NCBI GenBank assembly: GCA_051650265.1
Contig: JBOFIR010000142.1
Location: forward strand, 1 to 40,152
Reading direction: 5' to 3'
Length of the DNA stretch: 40,152 nt
From: JBOFEH01 sp051650265
GTDB lineage: Bacteria; Bacillota; Clostridia; Lachnospirales; Cellulosilyticaceae
Part shown: positions 15,089 through 23,174 of the stretch, piece by piece
Numbering within the stretch: the stretch's first letter is position 1
How the letters are laid out: each line of letters begins with the position of its first letter
Program-made: the position numbers and the translations under genes
Notes under the pieces: generated by a model
Databases searched by the model: none
What the model was told of the DNA's origin: nothing
The model's input: only the letters and a program-made list of their open reading frames with translations

Positions 15089-16915
15089 ATGAGAAAACAT
15101 CGCATTGCCAACAAAGTATTTGCCATGATGATAGGTGCTTTTGGAATTCTATTTATTTTGCAAGTAATCTTTCAGTCACTCTACCTTGAAAACTATTATA
15201 TTCATACCAAGAAGCGGGGCTTAACAGGGACATTGGTGACGCTAGGAAAAGAACTCGCAGATCAGAAAGATTTGCCTATAGAAAAGAAATTACTGGAATA
15301 TTCAGAAGAGATGGGGGCGGCTACTGCCATCTTAGATTTGTACGGTGCACCAAAATATGGACTTGATACTCAGAGAAGTTTTATAGAGCTTAAAGGTAAG
15401 GATGGACAGAGCTATCTCGTCTATACAGATAGTTTCATGAATAATGAAGAGACACTTAGTAGATTTAGCGAAGGACAGACCGTTGAGGTGTTAGGTTATG
15501 AAACATTGGTAGGGGATATTCGTCAAATCTATCCTGAAAAAATCAAGGTAGGTACGGGGGAAGAGGCAGAGGTTATTTCACTTCCTGTAGCTATAAATAA
15601 AGTAGTACGTAACCCCGATACAGAGGGCTTAGTTGCAAGTGTAACAACAACTTCACTTTCAGTACTTAGTGAGACAAAAGGAAGCTTTAGAACCATTGTG
15701 GGAGAGGTTAAACAAGTGTATATACCAGGAGAAAAGACTTATGGTAATGCCTATAGAGAAAGTCGCCTTTTGCAAGAAACCAATAGCTTAGTACTAGATG
15801 TTTTGCAGGGAAACCAAAAGTTATATCTCAATGAGCCTATTGTTTATGAAGTGAAAGATAGTTATATAGGAATTGATCATTTGGTAGGTATTTTACCTAT
15901 GATGTTACAGGGAGAACCGGTACTTCTTGTATCGATGAATTCATTGCAAGGGGTGTCTGAGGCAAGTGAGGTGATGTTGCAATATACGATCTTGATATTA
16001 CTCCTGGTATTTGGGATAGCACTTGTCGGTGCCTATTGGTACGCAAAGCGGTTGACAGATCCACTAGTGAAGCTTAGAAATATCACAACCAATATTGCAG
16101 AGCTTGATTTTAGTCAAACCTGTGAAGTCGTGAGGCAAGATGAAGTAGGAGAATTGGCGGAAAATATCAATAAAATGGCAGTAAAGCTTAAAGAAAATGT
16201 AGATCAGCTCCGAGAGGATATTGCACTCAAAGAACAATTAGAGATGCAGCGTAAACAATTGATTGCAGATGTATCCCATGAACTGAAGACACCGCTCACT
16301 GTCATGAAAGGAACTTGCTGTGGGATGATGGATGGGATCTATGATGTCAATGATAGGGCGTATTTTGAAGGGATGCTTGGACAGATCAACCAGATGAGTG
16401 AGTTAGTTGGTGAATTACTAGAAGTCAGCCGCTTAGAAAATGAAGTGGTATTAAATCAAGAACCATTTATCCTAAGTGATGTCATATACAAGGTGCATCA
16501 GGGGCTCAAACCGCTTATCAATGAAAAAGCACTCCATATAACTTTTGAACTAGAGGAGTATTGGGTAGAGGGAGATCGCAAGAAAATCGAGACAGTCATC
16601 CGAAACCTCTATAATAATGCGATCTTCTATACGCCGAAGCAGCATGAGATTAGATTGAAAATAGTAGCAGATAAGCATGTCATAAGATTTGAGATTACGA
16701 ACACAGGGACGCAGATCCCGCTAGAACTTCAGGAGAAGCTCTGGGAGCCATTTTATCGCATAGATCAATCACGGAATAAAGCGTTAGGTGGGTCTGGGTT
16801 GGGGCTCTATATAGTGAAACAAATTATGGAGAGACATGGGCAGTTATATGGCGTAGAAAGTAGAGAAAATGAGGTGACTTTCTGGTTTGAACTGCTAGTG
16901 ATTAGAGAGGATTAG
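15089..16915 (+). CDS. Membrane sensor histidine kinase
   Basis: A 608-residue kinase. The first membrane helix is at about residues 10-32 and the second at about 295-320. Between them lies an unusually large extracytoplasmic sensor of about 260 residues with no family I recognise. A HAMP segment (about 320-375), a HisKA domain with H397 in LIADVSHELKTPLTV, and an ATPase domain follow (N-box NLYNNAIFYTP near 507, G-box GGSGLGLYIVKQ near 566). It would phosphorylate the response regulator encoded directly upstream. I prefer the ATG at 15089 to the GTG one codon earlier because GAGG is better spaced. The gene ends inside a strong terminator. Confidence 0.93.
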   Translation: MRKHRIANKVFAMMIGAFGILFILQVIFQSLYLENYYIHTKKRGLTGTLVTLGKELADQKDLPIEKKLLEYSEEMGAATAILDLYGAPKYGLDTQRSFIELKGKDGQSYLVYTDSFMNNEETLSRFSEGQTVEVLGYETLVGDIRQIYPEKIKVGTGEEAEVISLPVAINKVVRNPDTEGLVASVTTTSLSVLSETKGSFRTIVGEVKQVYIPGEKTYGNAYRESRLLQETNSLVLDVLQGNQKLYLNEPIVYEVKDSYIGIDHLVGILPMMLQGEPVLLVSMNSLQGVSEASEVMLQYTILILLLVFGIALVGAYWYAKRLTDPLVKLRNITTNIAELDFSQTCEVVRQDEVGELAENINKMAVKLKENVDQLREDIALKEQLEMQRKQLIADVSHELKTPLTVMKGTCCGMMDGIYDVNDRAYFEGMLGQINQMSELVGELLEVSRLENEVVLNQEPFILSDVIYKVHQGLKPLINEKALHITFELEEYWVEGDRKKIETVIRNLYNNAIFYTPKQHEIRLKIVADKHVIRFEITNTGTQIPLELQEKLWEPFYRIDQSRNKALGGSGLGLYIVKQIMERHGQLYGVESRENEVTFWFELLVIRED

Positions 16916-16940
16916 TGTCAACTACTAATCCTCTTTTTTG
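16906..16940 (+). terminator. Terminator of the two-component operon
   Basis: A perfect 11-bp stem (16906-16916 with 16924-16934), overlapping the kinase stop codon, is followed by a T-run. Confidence 0.9.
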
Positions 16941-16999
16941 TGCGAGCAAAATGACGAAATAATATTGTAAATTTTATTTAATATTATATTAAAATTTTA

Positions 17000-17028
17000 T
17001 TGAAAAAAATGGTTAATAATACTAAAAT
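17000..17028 (+). promoter_or_regulatory. Promoter of the LacI/dehydrogenase/isomerase operon
   Basis: TTGAAA (17000-17005) and TAAAAT (17023-17028) are separated by 17 bp. This identifies the TTG at 17000 as a -35 box, not a start codon. Confidence 0.75.
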
Positions 17029-17035
17029 ACATATA

Positions 17036-17053
17036 AATGTAATCGATTACATT
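17036..17053. promoter_or_regulatory. Perfect 18-bp palindrome, candidate LacI-family operator
   Basis: AATGTAATCGATTACATT is a perfect palindrome with the central CG typical of LacI/CcpA-family operators. It begins eight bases after the -10 box, so it covers the predicted transcription start and would block transcription when bound. The repressor gene starts 19 bp further on, which suggests autoregulation of the whole operon. Confidence 0.8.
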
Positions 17054-17071
17054 GTGAATGGAGCTGTGAGT

Positions 17072-18061
17072 ATGGTAACGATTAAGCAAGTCGCCGAATA
17101 TGCAGGGGTATCTGTGGCTACTATATCAAGAGTACTCAACAACCCTGACAAAGTAAAAGAGGACACAAAAAAAAGAGTATATGCGGCCATAGAGTTCCTT
17201 GACTATGCACCGAATCTACTAGGGCGGAATCTCAGAGTTGCACATACCAAGACGATCTTGGTATTGCTTCCAACCATCGCCAATGATTTTTACTCATCAA
17301 TTATGACAGGTATTAGAGAAAGTGCGCAGGAGGATGGCTATCATATCATGATCGGCGTTACGGATCATGAAGCACATAGCGAAAAAGGCTATATGAATCT
17401 TTTGCAGACACGTTCGGTTGATGGGGTCATTTTATTATCTTCTAAGTTAGACCAGGCCTATCTAGGGAATATGGCAAGACATTACCCGATTGTACAATGT
17501 TGTGAGTATATTGAGGGGGTAGACATCAGCTTAGTAACGATCGATAACTATCAGGCGGCTTATGATGCAACCAAGTATTTGATTGAACTTGGGCATAAGC
17601 GGATTGGATTTATTGGTGGAGAAGAGGATTATATTTCAGCAAGATTAAGGGCAAAAGGGTTTTGGGATGCACTAGAGGCGTCAGGGCTAATGCTTTCAAA
17701 AGACTATATGACGCTCAGTAACTATAGTTACAAAAGTGGAGTCAAGGGGTGCGAACGATTGATGGCACTCAAAGAACCACCGACAGCTATATTTACAGTA
17801 GCAGATAGCATTGCAGTAGGAGTGATCAAAAAAGCACAGGAATTAGGTCTTAAGATTGGCAAGGATCTAGATATTATCGGGTTTGATGATACAGCGATTG
17901 CTAGGATGTACAATCCAGCTATCACAACAGTATCCCAGCCTCGTGTAGAACTTGGATCAAGAGCATATGAGCTACTAAAGAAAAAAATAGAGGATTTATC
18001 AAGTCAAGTTGAAAGAGTTTATCTAAGACATACAATCAAAGTTAGAGAAACTACAAAATGA
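17072..18061 (+). CDS. LacI-family transcriptional repressor
   Basis: A 329-residue regulator. The N-terminal helix-turn-helix and hinge are textbook LacI: TIKQVAEYAGVSVATISRVL, then an APNLLGRNLR hinge region. The periplasmic-binding-like core (about 58-329) includes ILVLLPTIANDFYSSIM, VDGVILLSSK, IGFIGGEEDY, AIFTVADSIAVGV and the C-terminal IIGFDDTAIARMYNPAITT. The start is the ATG at 17072 (GGAG eight bases upstream). A longer frame reaching back to 17000 runs through the promoter and operator and is rejected. It is the first gene of the operon and most likely represses it until a pathway sugar binds. Confidence 0.93.
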   Translation: MVTIKQVAEYAGVSVATISRVLNNPDKVKEDTKKRVYAAIEFLDYAPNLLGRNLRVAHTKTILVLLPTIANDFYSSIMTGIRESAQEDGYHIMIGVTDHEAHSEKGYMNLLQTRSVDGVILLSSKLDQAYLGNMARHYPIVQCCEYIEGVDISLVTIDNYQAAYDATKYLIELGHKRIGFIGGEEDYISARLRAKGFWDALEASGLMLSKDYMTLSNYSYKSGVKGCERLMALKEPPTAIFTVADSIAVGVIKKAQELGLKIGKDLDIIGFDDTAIARMYNPAITTVSQPRVELGSRAYELLKKKIEDLSSQVERVYLRHTIKVRETTK

Positions 18062-18078
18062 GAGGGTAAGGTGAAAAA

Positions 18079-19161
18079 ATGGATCGCATAGTAAAAGTTG
18101 GTGTGATTGGTTGTGGTGGTATTGCAAATGGGAAGCATTTACCAGGCTTACATAAGATTAAGAATGTAGAAATCGTGGCGTTTTGCGACCTTGTAATAGA
18201 ACGTGCTGAGAAAGCAAAAGTAAAATATGGCACCGAAGATGCCAAAGTGTATGATGACTATAAAGAACTTTTAAAAGATGAGACGATTGAAGTCATCCAT
18301 GTATGTACACCAAATAAATCTCATAGTTTTATTTCAATTGATGCCCTTGAGAGTGGCAAACATGTTATGTGTGAGAAGCCTATGGCGAAGACTACCGAAG
18401 AAGCGAAAGCTATGGTGGAGGCTGCAAAGCGTACAGGTAAGAAGCTCACAGTCGGTTATCAAAACCGTTATAGAGGGGATAGTTTTTACCTCAAAGAGGT
18501 TTGTAAGAATGAAGAATTAGGCGATATTTATTTTGCGAAAGCACATGCGCTTCGTAGAAGAGCTGTCCCAACATGGGGTGTATTTTTAAATGAAGAGGAA
18601 CAAGGTGGTGGACCGTTGATTGATATTGGGACACATGCTTTAGACCTTACACTTTGGATGATGAACAACTATAAGCCAAAGATGGTTATGGGGACATCAT
18701 ACAAGAAGTTAGGGGATCAAACCCAAACAGCAAATACTTGGGGAGATTGGAATAAAGATGAGTTCACTGTAGAGGATAGTGCATTTGGCTTTATTACAAT
18801 GGAAGATGGTGCAACAATCATTCTTGAATCAAGCTGGGCACTCAATACATTAGATGTAGGGGAAGCTCAGACAACACTTTGTGGAACAAAAGCAGGCGCA
18901 GATATGAAGAGTGGACTTCGTATCAATGGCGTTAAACATAATAGACAATATGTAGAAAAACCAGATTTTTCAGTAGGTGGAGTGGATTTCTATGAAGGTG
19001 AGTCTAATGATCCAGGGGACGTAGAGGCAAAAATGTGGATTGATGCAGTCGTAAATGACAAAGAGGTTGTGGTAAAGCCTGAAGAAGCCTTAGTTGTCAC
19101 AGAAATTCTTGAGGCAATTTATAAGTCAGCGGAGACGGGTGAGCCGGTACGTTTGGGCTAG
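18079..19161 (+). CDS. Gfo/Idh/MocA-family NAD(P)-dependent dehydrogenase
   Basis: A 360-residue oxidoreductase. The Rossmann dinucleotide loop is VGVIGCGGIANGKHLPG at the N-terminus. The family motif EKP occurs in HVMCEKPMAKT (about residue 97), with the general-base region in GGGPLIDIGTHALDLTLWMM (the conserved D and H of GxHxxD). Members oxidise or reduce a hydroxyl of sugars, inositols or glycosides, often giving a keto sugar. It follows the repressor by 17 bp and is followed after 45 bp by an isomerase-like gene, so it belongs to the same operon. Its exact substrate cannot be read from sequence. Confidence 0.92.
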   Translation: MDRIVKVGVIGCGGIANGKHLPGLHKIKNVEIVAFCDLVIERAEKAKVKYGTEDAKVYDDYKELLKDETIEVIHVCTPNKSHSFISIDALESGKHVMCEKPMAKTTEEAKAMVEAAKRTGKKLTVGYQNRYRGDSFYLKEVCKNEELGDIYFAKAHALRRRAVPTWGVFLNEEEQGGGPLIDIGTHALDLTLWMMNNYKPKMVMGTSYKKLGDQTQTANTWGDWNKDEFTVEDSAFGFITMEDGATIILESSWALNTLDVGEAQTTLCGTKAGADMKSGLRINGVKHNRQYVEKPDFSVGGVDFYEGESNDPGDVEAKMWIDAVVNDKEVVVKPEEALVVTEILEAIYKSAETGEPVRLG

Positions 19162-19206
19162 ACATGTATATATTAGGAGAAGAGTAGAGGGGTAGGAGGA
19201 AAGTAG

Positions 19207-19998
19207 ATGCGATTAGGGATTATTGGGTGGATTAATGAAGAAAGTTTTAGTAAAGCAAAAGATAGAGGATTAGATTTTATTGAAATAGATGTGAATAACC
19301 GTGCAGAAGAGTTTTTGGCAAATGTAGAGGCAATTAAAGGATATAGTACTCAGTATCAAATGCCTATCGCAGCAATTGGGCGATGGGGTGAGAATAAACT
19401 TGGTAAGCAGGGCGAGATCTTAGAAGCGGAATTGGCTGTGGAGTGTCAGCTCATTGATGCAGCAGCGGCGCTTGGCTGCCCAGTCTATATGACAGGATGT
19501 AACCTTGTAGAGGGGATCTCTTACTATGCTAACGTATCTGGTGCAATCAGTTACTTTGAGAAACTTATTGCTCGTGGTAAACAAAAAGGTGTTAAGATTG
19601 CAACGTATAATTGTAGATGGAATAACTTTGTACATTCAGATCCAGCGTGGCAGCTTATTCATGGACATTTACCAGAGCTTGGGATCAAGTATGATCCATC
19701 ACATTGTATCTATGATGGATCAGGTGATTACCTAGGTGAAGTCAAAACATGGGGACATCGTTTTGACCATGTTCATATCAAGGGATCACTTAAAGTCAAT
19801 GGTGAGCGTGTAGATGATCCACCAGCAGGACTTGATCAGACCAACTGGGGTGCATTCATGGGGCTTCTTTATCAAAAGGGTTATACAGGGGGATTAAGCA
19901 TTGAGCCACATTCACCCATATGGTCAGGGGAACTTGGCGAAAAGGGAATAGACTTTACTGTAAATTATATGAGCCAATTGATTGTTAATAGGGGGTAA
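19207..19998 (+). CDS. Sugar phosphate isomerase/epimerase (xylose-isomerase-like TIM barrel), first of three
   Basis: A 263-residue AP-endonuclease-2/xylose-isomerase-like TIM barrel. Likely metal ligands appear in IKYDPSHCIYDG (D and H), DHVHIKG and the C-terminal LSIEPHS (E). The N-terminal MRLGIIGWIN strand and the helical repeats fit the IolE/IolI/Hyi superfamily. Such enzymes isomerise or epimerise sugars, dehydrate ketoinositols, or cleave 3-keto-glycosides. The ribosome site is AGGAGG before the ATG. The next gene is translationally close (4-bp gap between stop and ATG). I cannot assign which reaction it performs. Confidence 0.85.
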   Translation: MRLGIIGWINEESFSKAKDRGLDFIEIDVNNRAEEFLANVEAIKGYSTQYQMPIAAIGRWGENKLGKQGEILEAELAVECQLIDAAAALGCPVYMTGCNLVEGISYYANVSGAISYFEKLIARGKQKGVKIATYNCRWNNFVHSDPAWQLIHGHLPELGIKYDPSHCIYDGSGDYLGEVKTWGHRFDHVHIKGSLKVNGERVDDPPAGLDQTNWGAFMGLLYQKGYTGGLSIEPHSPIWSGELGEKGIDFTVNYMSQLIVNRG

Positions 19999-20002
19999 GT
20001 GC

Positions 20003-20731
20003 ATGAGCCAAATTGCGATTCAACTTTACACAGTAAGAGATGCGTGTCAAAAAGATTTCTTAGGAACTTTGGAAAAAGTAGCAGCATTAGGATTTGAAGG
20101 TGTAGAACTTGCAGGGACATTTGATGTACCTGCAAGTGTTTTGAGAGATCATCTTAAGAAGTTAAAGCTGACAGTAGTAGGAAGTCATGTGCCATTAGAA
20201 GACTTGAAGTATCGTCTAGATGAGGTGATTGCCTACAATCAAGTAATTGATAATAAGTATGTTATCTGTCCATGGTCAGAGATGAAGATGAGCTATGAAG
20301 TAGAAGAGCTTGTTGTACTTTTTGCTCAAATAAGTGAAAAACTTAAAGCATCAGGACTCATCCTAGGCTATCACAATCATGATCATGAGATGAAAATCGT
20401 AGATGATGAAGTATTACTGACAAGGTTTTTCAAACAATTAAGAGGTAAAGTGGCTTGTGAACTAGATACATTTTGGGTACATAGAGCAGGATTTGATCCT
20501 GTTGGTTATATGAAACAGATAGGACATCAATTGGCGTTGGTACATCTTAAAGATGGTACAAAAGAAGAACTTAAAGCATTAGGTGAAGGTGAAGTAGATA
20601 TTCCAGCGATCATTGAACAAAGTGAACGTATGGGAATCAAATGGCTGGTAGTAGAGAATGATGCACCTTGTCCAACAGGCTTAGAAGATGCCGAAAGAAG
20701 TATGGCATACTTAAAGAAAATAAGGGGGTAG
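20003..20731 (+). CDS. Sugar phosphate isomerase/epimerase, second of three
   Basis: A 242-residue protein of the same TIM-barrel superfamily, but of the shorter common type: IAIQLYTVRDACQKD at the start, VELAGTFD, a metal-site strand LGYHNHDHEM, CELDTFWVHRAG, LVHLKDG and VVENDAP. These supply the usual His/Glu/Asp metal ligands. I use the ATG at 20003, since AGGGGG lies five to ten bases ahead. The seven-codon upstream TTG extension overlaps the previous gene and is unlikely. It follows the first isomerase at once and precedes the third by only 4 bp, so the three are probably translated as a group. Confidence 0.87.
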   Translation: MSQIAIQLYTVRDACQKDFLGTLEKVAALGFEGVELAGTFDVPASVLRDHLKKLKLTVVGSHVPLEDLKYRLDEVIAYNQVIDNKYVICPWSEMKMSYEVEELVVLFAQISEKLKASGLILGYHNHDHEMKIVDDEVLLTRFFKQLRGKVACELDTFWVHRAGFDPVGYMKQIGHQLALVHLKDGTKEELKALGEGEVDIPAIIEQSERMGIKWLVVENDAPCPTGLEDAERSMAYLKKIRG

Positions 20732-20735
20732 ACCA

Positions 20736-21701
20736 ATGAAACTTGGTGTTTTTACATGTGTTTTAGGAGATAAATCATTAGAAGAATCACTTGCTTATTT
20801 TAAAGAAAAAGGCATTCAAATGGTAGAGATTGGTTGTGGAGGCTATCCAGGAAATGCGCATGCTAATCCCGAAATTCTATTAAATGATGAAGAGGCGCTT
20901 GCAAAGTTCAAAGAAACAATTGCAAAATCTGGTCTTGAGATCAGTGCACTCAGTTGTCATGCCAATCCAGTGCATCCGCAAAAAGAAAAGGCGGAGCAAT
21001 TTGATAAAGATCTAAGAAACTGTGTACTTCTTGCAGAGCGACTAGGTATCAGTCAGATCAATACATTTTCAGGGTGTCCTGGGGATCACCCTGGTGCTAA
21101 GTATCCAAACTGGGTGACATGTCCATGGCCAGAAGATTTCTTGGAAATCTTAGACTATCAATGGAATGATGTACTTATTCCTTATTGGAAAGAGTTTGTG
21201 GGCTTTGCAAAGGCGCATGGGGTCAATAAGATTGCACTTGAGCCACATCCAGGATTTGCAGTGTACAACACACATTCAATGAAGAAACTGCGTGATGCAG
21301 TAGGGCCAGAGATTGGCGCCAACCTTGACCCTAGCCATTTGATATGGCAAGGAATGGACCCTGTAGCTGTTATTCGCGAGTTAGGGGATGCAATTTTCCA
21401 CTTTCATGCGAAAGATACAAAGATTGATGTTTACAATACAGCAGTGAATGGGGTATTAGATACACAGCACTATGGTGATCTAGCAAAACGTTCATGGGTA
21501 TTTAGAAGTGTAGGGTATGGCAATAGTACAAGTACATGGAAAGATATCTTGTCTGCACTTCGAGTTGTAGGCTATGACTATGTGATTAGTATCGAGCATG
21601 AGGATGGCCTTATGAGTCAAAATGAAGGACTTACAAAAGCGGTTGAATGTCTCAAAGAGACAATGATGTTTGAAGAACTCCCTACAATGTGGTGGGCATA
21701 G
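20736..21701 (+). CDS. Sugar phosphate isomerase/epimerase, third of three (long form)
   Basis: A 321-residue TIM-barrel protein, longer than its two neighbours by a loop after the third strand (FSGCPGDHPGAKYPNWVTC) and a C-terminal extension. Metal-site motifs are IALEPHPGF (E), GANLDPSHLIWQGMDP (D, H), FHFHAKDT (H) and ISIEHEDGL (E). The long form resembles the AP-endonuclease-2-like subunits found in gene sets for 3-keto-glycoside or C-glycoside cleavage, but I see no partner resembling their small second subunit, so this is only a hint. It has a GGGG ribosome site inside the end of the preceding gene. Confidence 0.85.
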   Translation: MKLGVFTCVLGDKSLEESLAYFKEKGIQMVEIGCGGYPGNAHANPEILLNDEEALAKFKETIAKSGLEISALSCHANPVHPQKEKAEQFDKDLRNCVLLAERLGISQINTFSGCPGDHPGAKYPNWVTCPWPEDFLEILDYQWNDVLIPYWKEFVGFAKAHGVNKIALEPHPGFAVYNTHSMKKLRDAVGPEIGANLDPSHLIWQGMDPVAVIRELGDAIFHFHAKDTKIDVYNTAVNGVLDTQHYGDLAKRSWVFRSVGYGNSTSTWKDILSALRVVGYDYVISIEHEDGLMSQNEGLTKAVECLKETMMFEELPTMWWA

Positions 21702-21704
21702 TAG

Positions 21705-21872
21705 ATGAATGCATTAGCAGTAGCTGGGTTTGCACAAGGGGCATATGAAGTGCAGGCATTCATGAGCCGCAAAGAGCAGATGGTGAGTACACCAGGATTT
21801 AACGTACTCTTCTGGATTTGTGCAATAGGATTAGTAGGTATGTATATTTATATTGAGAAAAAGCGTATGTAG
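21705..21872 (+). CDS. 55-residue single-membrane-segment protein or transporter C-terminal remnant
   Basis: An ATG three bases after the preceding stop opens a 55-codon frame. It contains a moderately hydrophobic start (MNALAVAGFAQGAYEVQAF), a short charged turn (SRKEQMVSTPGF) and one clear membrane helix (NVLFWICAIGLVGMYIYI) ending in EKKRM. A GGTGGG ribosome site lies nine bases upstream. It fills the gap between the third isomerase and the second dehydrogenase. The charged-turn/helix/basic-tail order is what the last helix of a 12-helix sugar symporter would look like, so it may be a remnant of the operon's transporter. Alternatively it is a genuine small membrane protein. Confidence 0.5.
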   Translation: MNALAVAGFAQGAYEVQAFMSRKEQMVSTPGFNVLFWICAIGLVGMYIYIEKKRM

Positions 21873-21887
21873 AGAAGGGGACAAAAC

Positions 21888-22943
21888 ATGGCATATAATT
21901 TAGCGATCATTGGATTTGGTGGTATGGGTGGTTGGCATTATAGTAATGTAGAGGAACGAATCGAAGAGATTAATGTAGTTGGTGCATATGATATCAGATC
22001 AGAGGTGCATGAGCAGATTGAAGCAAAAGGCTTGAAGGTATATCACACTTTAGAGGAACTTTTAGCAGATGAATCTGTAGATATTGTAACCATTGCAACA
22101 CCAAATAACTTCCATAAAGACTTAGCAATTGCTTGTATGAGAAGTGGTAAAAATGTTGTATGTGAAAAGCCTGTTACAATGGATGCACCAGAACTAGAAG
22201 AGATCATAGCTGTTCAAAAAGAGACAGGTAAGCTTTTCTCAGTACATCAAAATAGAAGATGGGATAAAGACTATGTGATCATGAGAAAAGTGATGGAAGA
22301 GGGCACCATCGGTGAGTTTTGTATGATTGAAAGCAAGGTGCAAGGCTCAAGACAAGCGATGCATGGTTGGAGAGCGTACCAAATTAACGGTGGTGGCATG
22401 CTCCTCGACTGGGGTGTACATCTGATTGACCAACTTTTTTGCATGATTGATGCACCACTTACAGAGATCTATACACATATGTTCTCACTCTATTCCAAAG
22501 AAGTTGATGATAACGTTAAAGTGTTCATGAAGTTCAAAAATGGCGTGTCTGCTATGGTAGAGGTAGCAACAAATTGCTTTATCAATCAGCCAAGATGGCA
22601 TGTAATCGGAAAAGAAGGCACGGCCGTTGTATCAGATTGGAATTGCAATGGCAGTATTGTGAAACTCAATTCAGATATCCCTATGGAGTGGGATAATGAG
22701 ATTGTCTACACAGAAGCAGGTCCAACACGCACAATGGCACCAAGACCAAGTGAGACAACACTGAATTTGCCACTACCAGAGGTGAAGACAGAGTGGACAG
22801 ATTATTACAAAAATATTGTGGCGGTATTAGATGGTAAAGAGGAACTTATCGTGAAGCCGGAAGAGTGTCTCAGAGCGATGAAAGCCATTGATCTCATCTT
22901 CCAATCTGCAAGAGAAAATAGAAGTATCAGCTGCGAAATCTAA
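21888..22943 (+). CDS. Gfo/Idh/MocA-family dehydrogenase, second of the operon
   Basis: A 351-residue oxidoreductase with the Rossmann loop LAIIGFGGMGGWHYSN, the EKP motif in NVVCEKPVTMD (about residue 97) and the active-site segment NGGGMLLDWGVHLIDQLF. It is clearly a different subgroup from the first dehydrogenase in the operon, with a longer substrate-domain loop (ETTLNLPLPEVKTEW). Having two such enzymes in one operon suggests an oxidation early and a reduction late in the same pathway, with isomerase or lyase steps between; this is inferred. The ribosome site is AGAAGGGG. It is the last gene before the operon terminator. Confidence 0.92.
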   Translation: MAYNLAIIGFGGMGGWHYSNVEERIEEINVVGAYDIRSEVHEQIEAKGLKVYHTLEELLADESVDIVTIATPNNFHKDLAIACMRSGKNVVCEKPVTMDAPELEEIIAVQKETGKLFSVHQNRRWDKDYVIMRKVMEEGTIGEFCMIESKVQGSRQAMHGWRAYQINGGGMLLDWGVHLIDQLFCMIDAPLTEIYTHMFSLYSKEVDDNVKVFMKFKNGVSAMVEVATNCFINQPRWHVIGKEGTAVVSDWNCNGSIVKLNSDIPMEWDNEIVYTEAGPTRTMAPRPSETTLNLPLPEVKTEWTDYYKNIVAVLDGKEELIVKPEECLRAMKAIDLIFQSARENRSISCEI

Positions 22944-23016
22944 GGAAAAATACATTTTAATGTACTTATTTACAATCAGCTGTTGAAAGATGAATAGGTA
23001 ATACACAGCGTATAAA

Positions 23017-23055
23017 AAGAATGCAAGCCAGTTGGAGGTTTACATTCTTTTTTTT
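23017..23055 (+). terminator. Terminator of the dehydrogenase/isomerase operon
   Basis: A 13-position stem with one mismatch (23017-23029 with about 23037-23049) is followed by a long T-run. Confidence 0.85.
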
Positions 23056-23110
23056 GTGAGTAAAAATAGAGAATAAATTAATAGAGTTAATCAAAAAATA
23101 GAGATTAAGG

Positions 23111-23139
23111 TTTAAATATTCTAAATAAAGAAGTATAAT
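23111..23139 (+). promoter_or_regulatory. Probable promoter of the oligopeptidase gene
   Basis: TTTAAA (23111-23116) and consensus TATAAT (23134-23139) are 17 bp apart, 36 bp ahead of the ATG. Confidence 0.55.
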
Positions 23140-23174
23140 TTAGGCATAAGTTCATAAATATTAGGAGGTATAGG

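Noticed and set aside
17000..17071. A 24-residue N-terminal extension of the LacI repressor
   Set aside because: Its TTG start is the -35 box, and the extension covers the -10 box and the 18-bp operator; the ATG at 17072 has a ribosome site and gives the normal LacI start.
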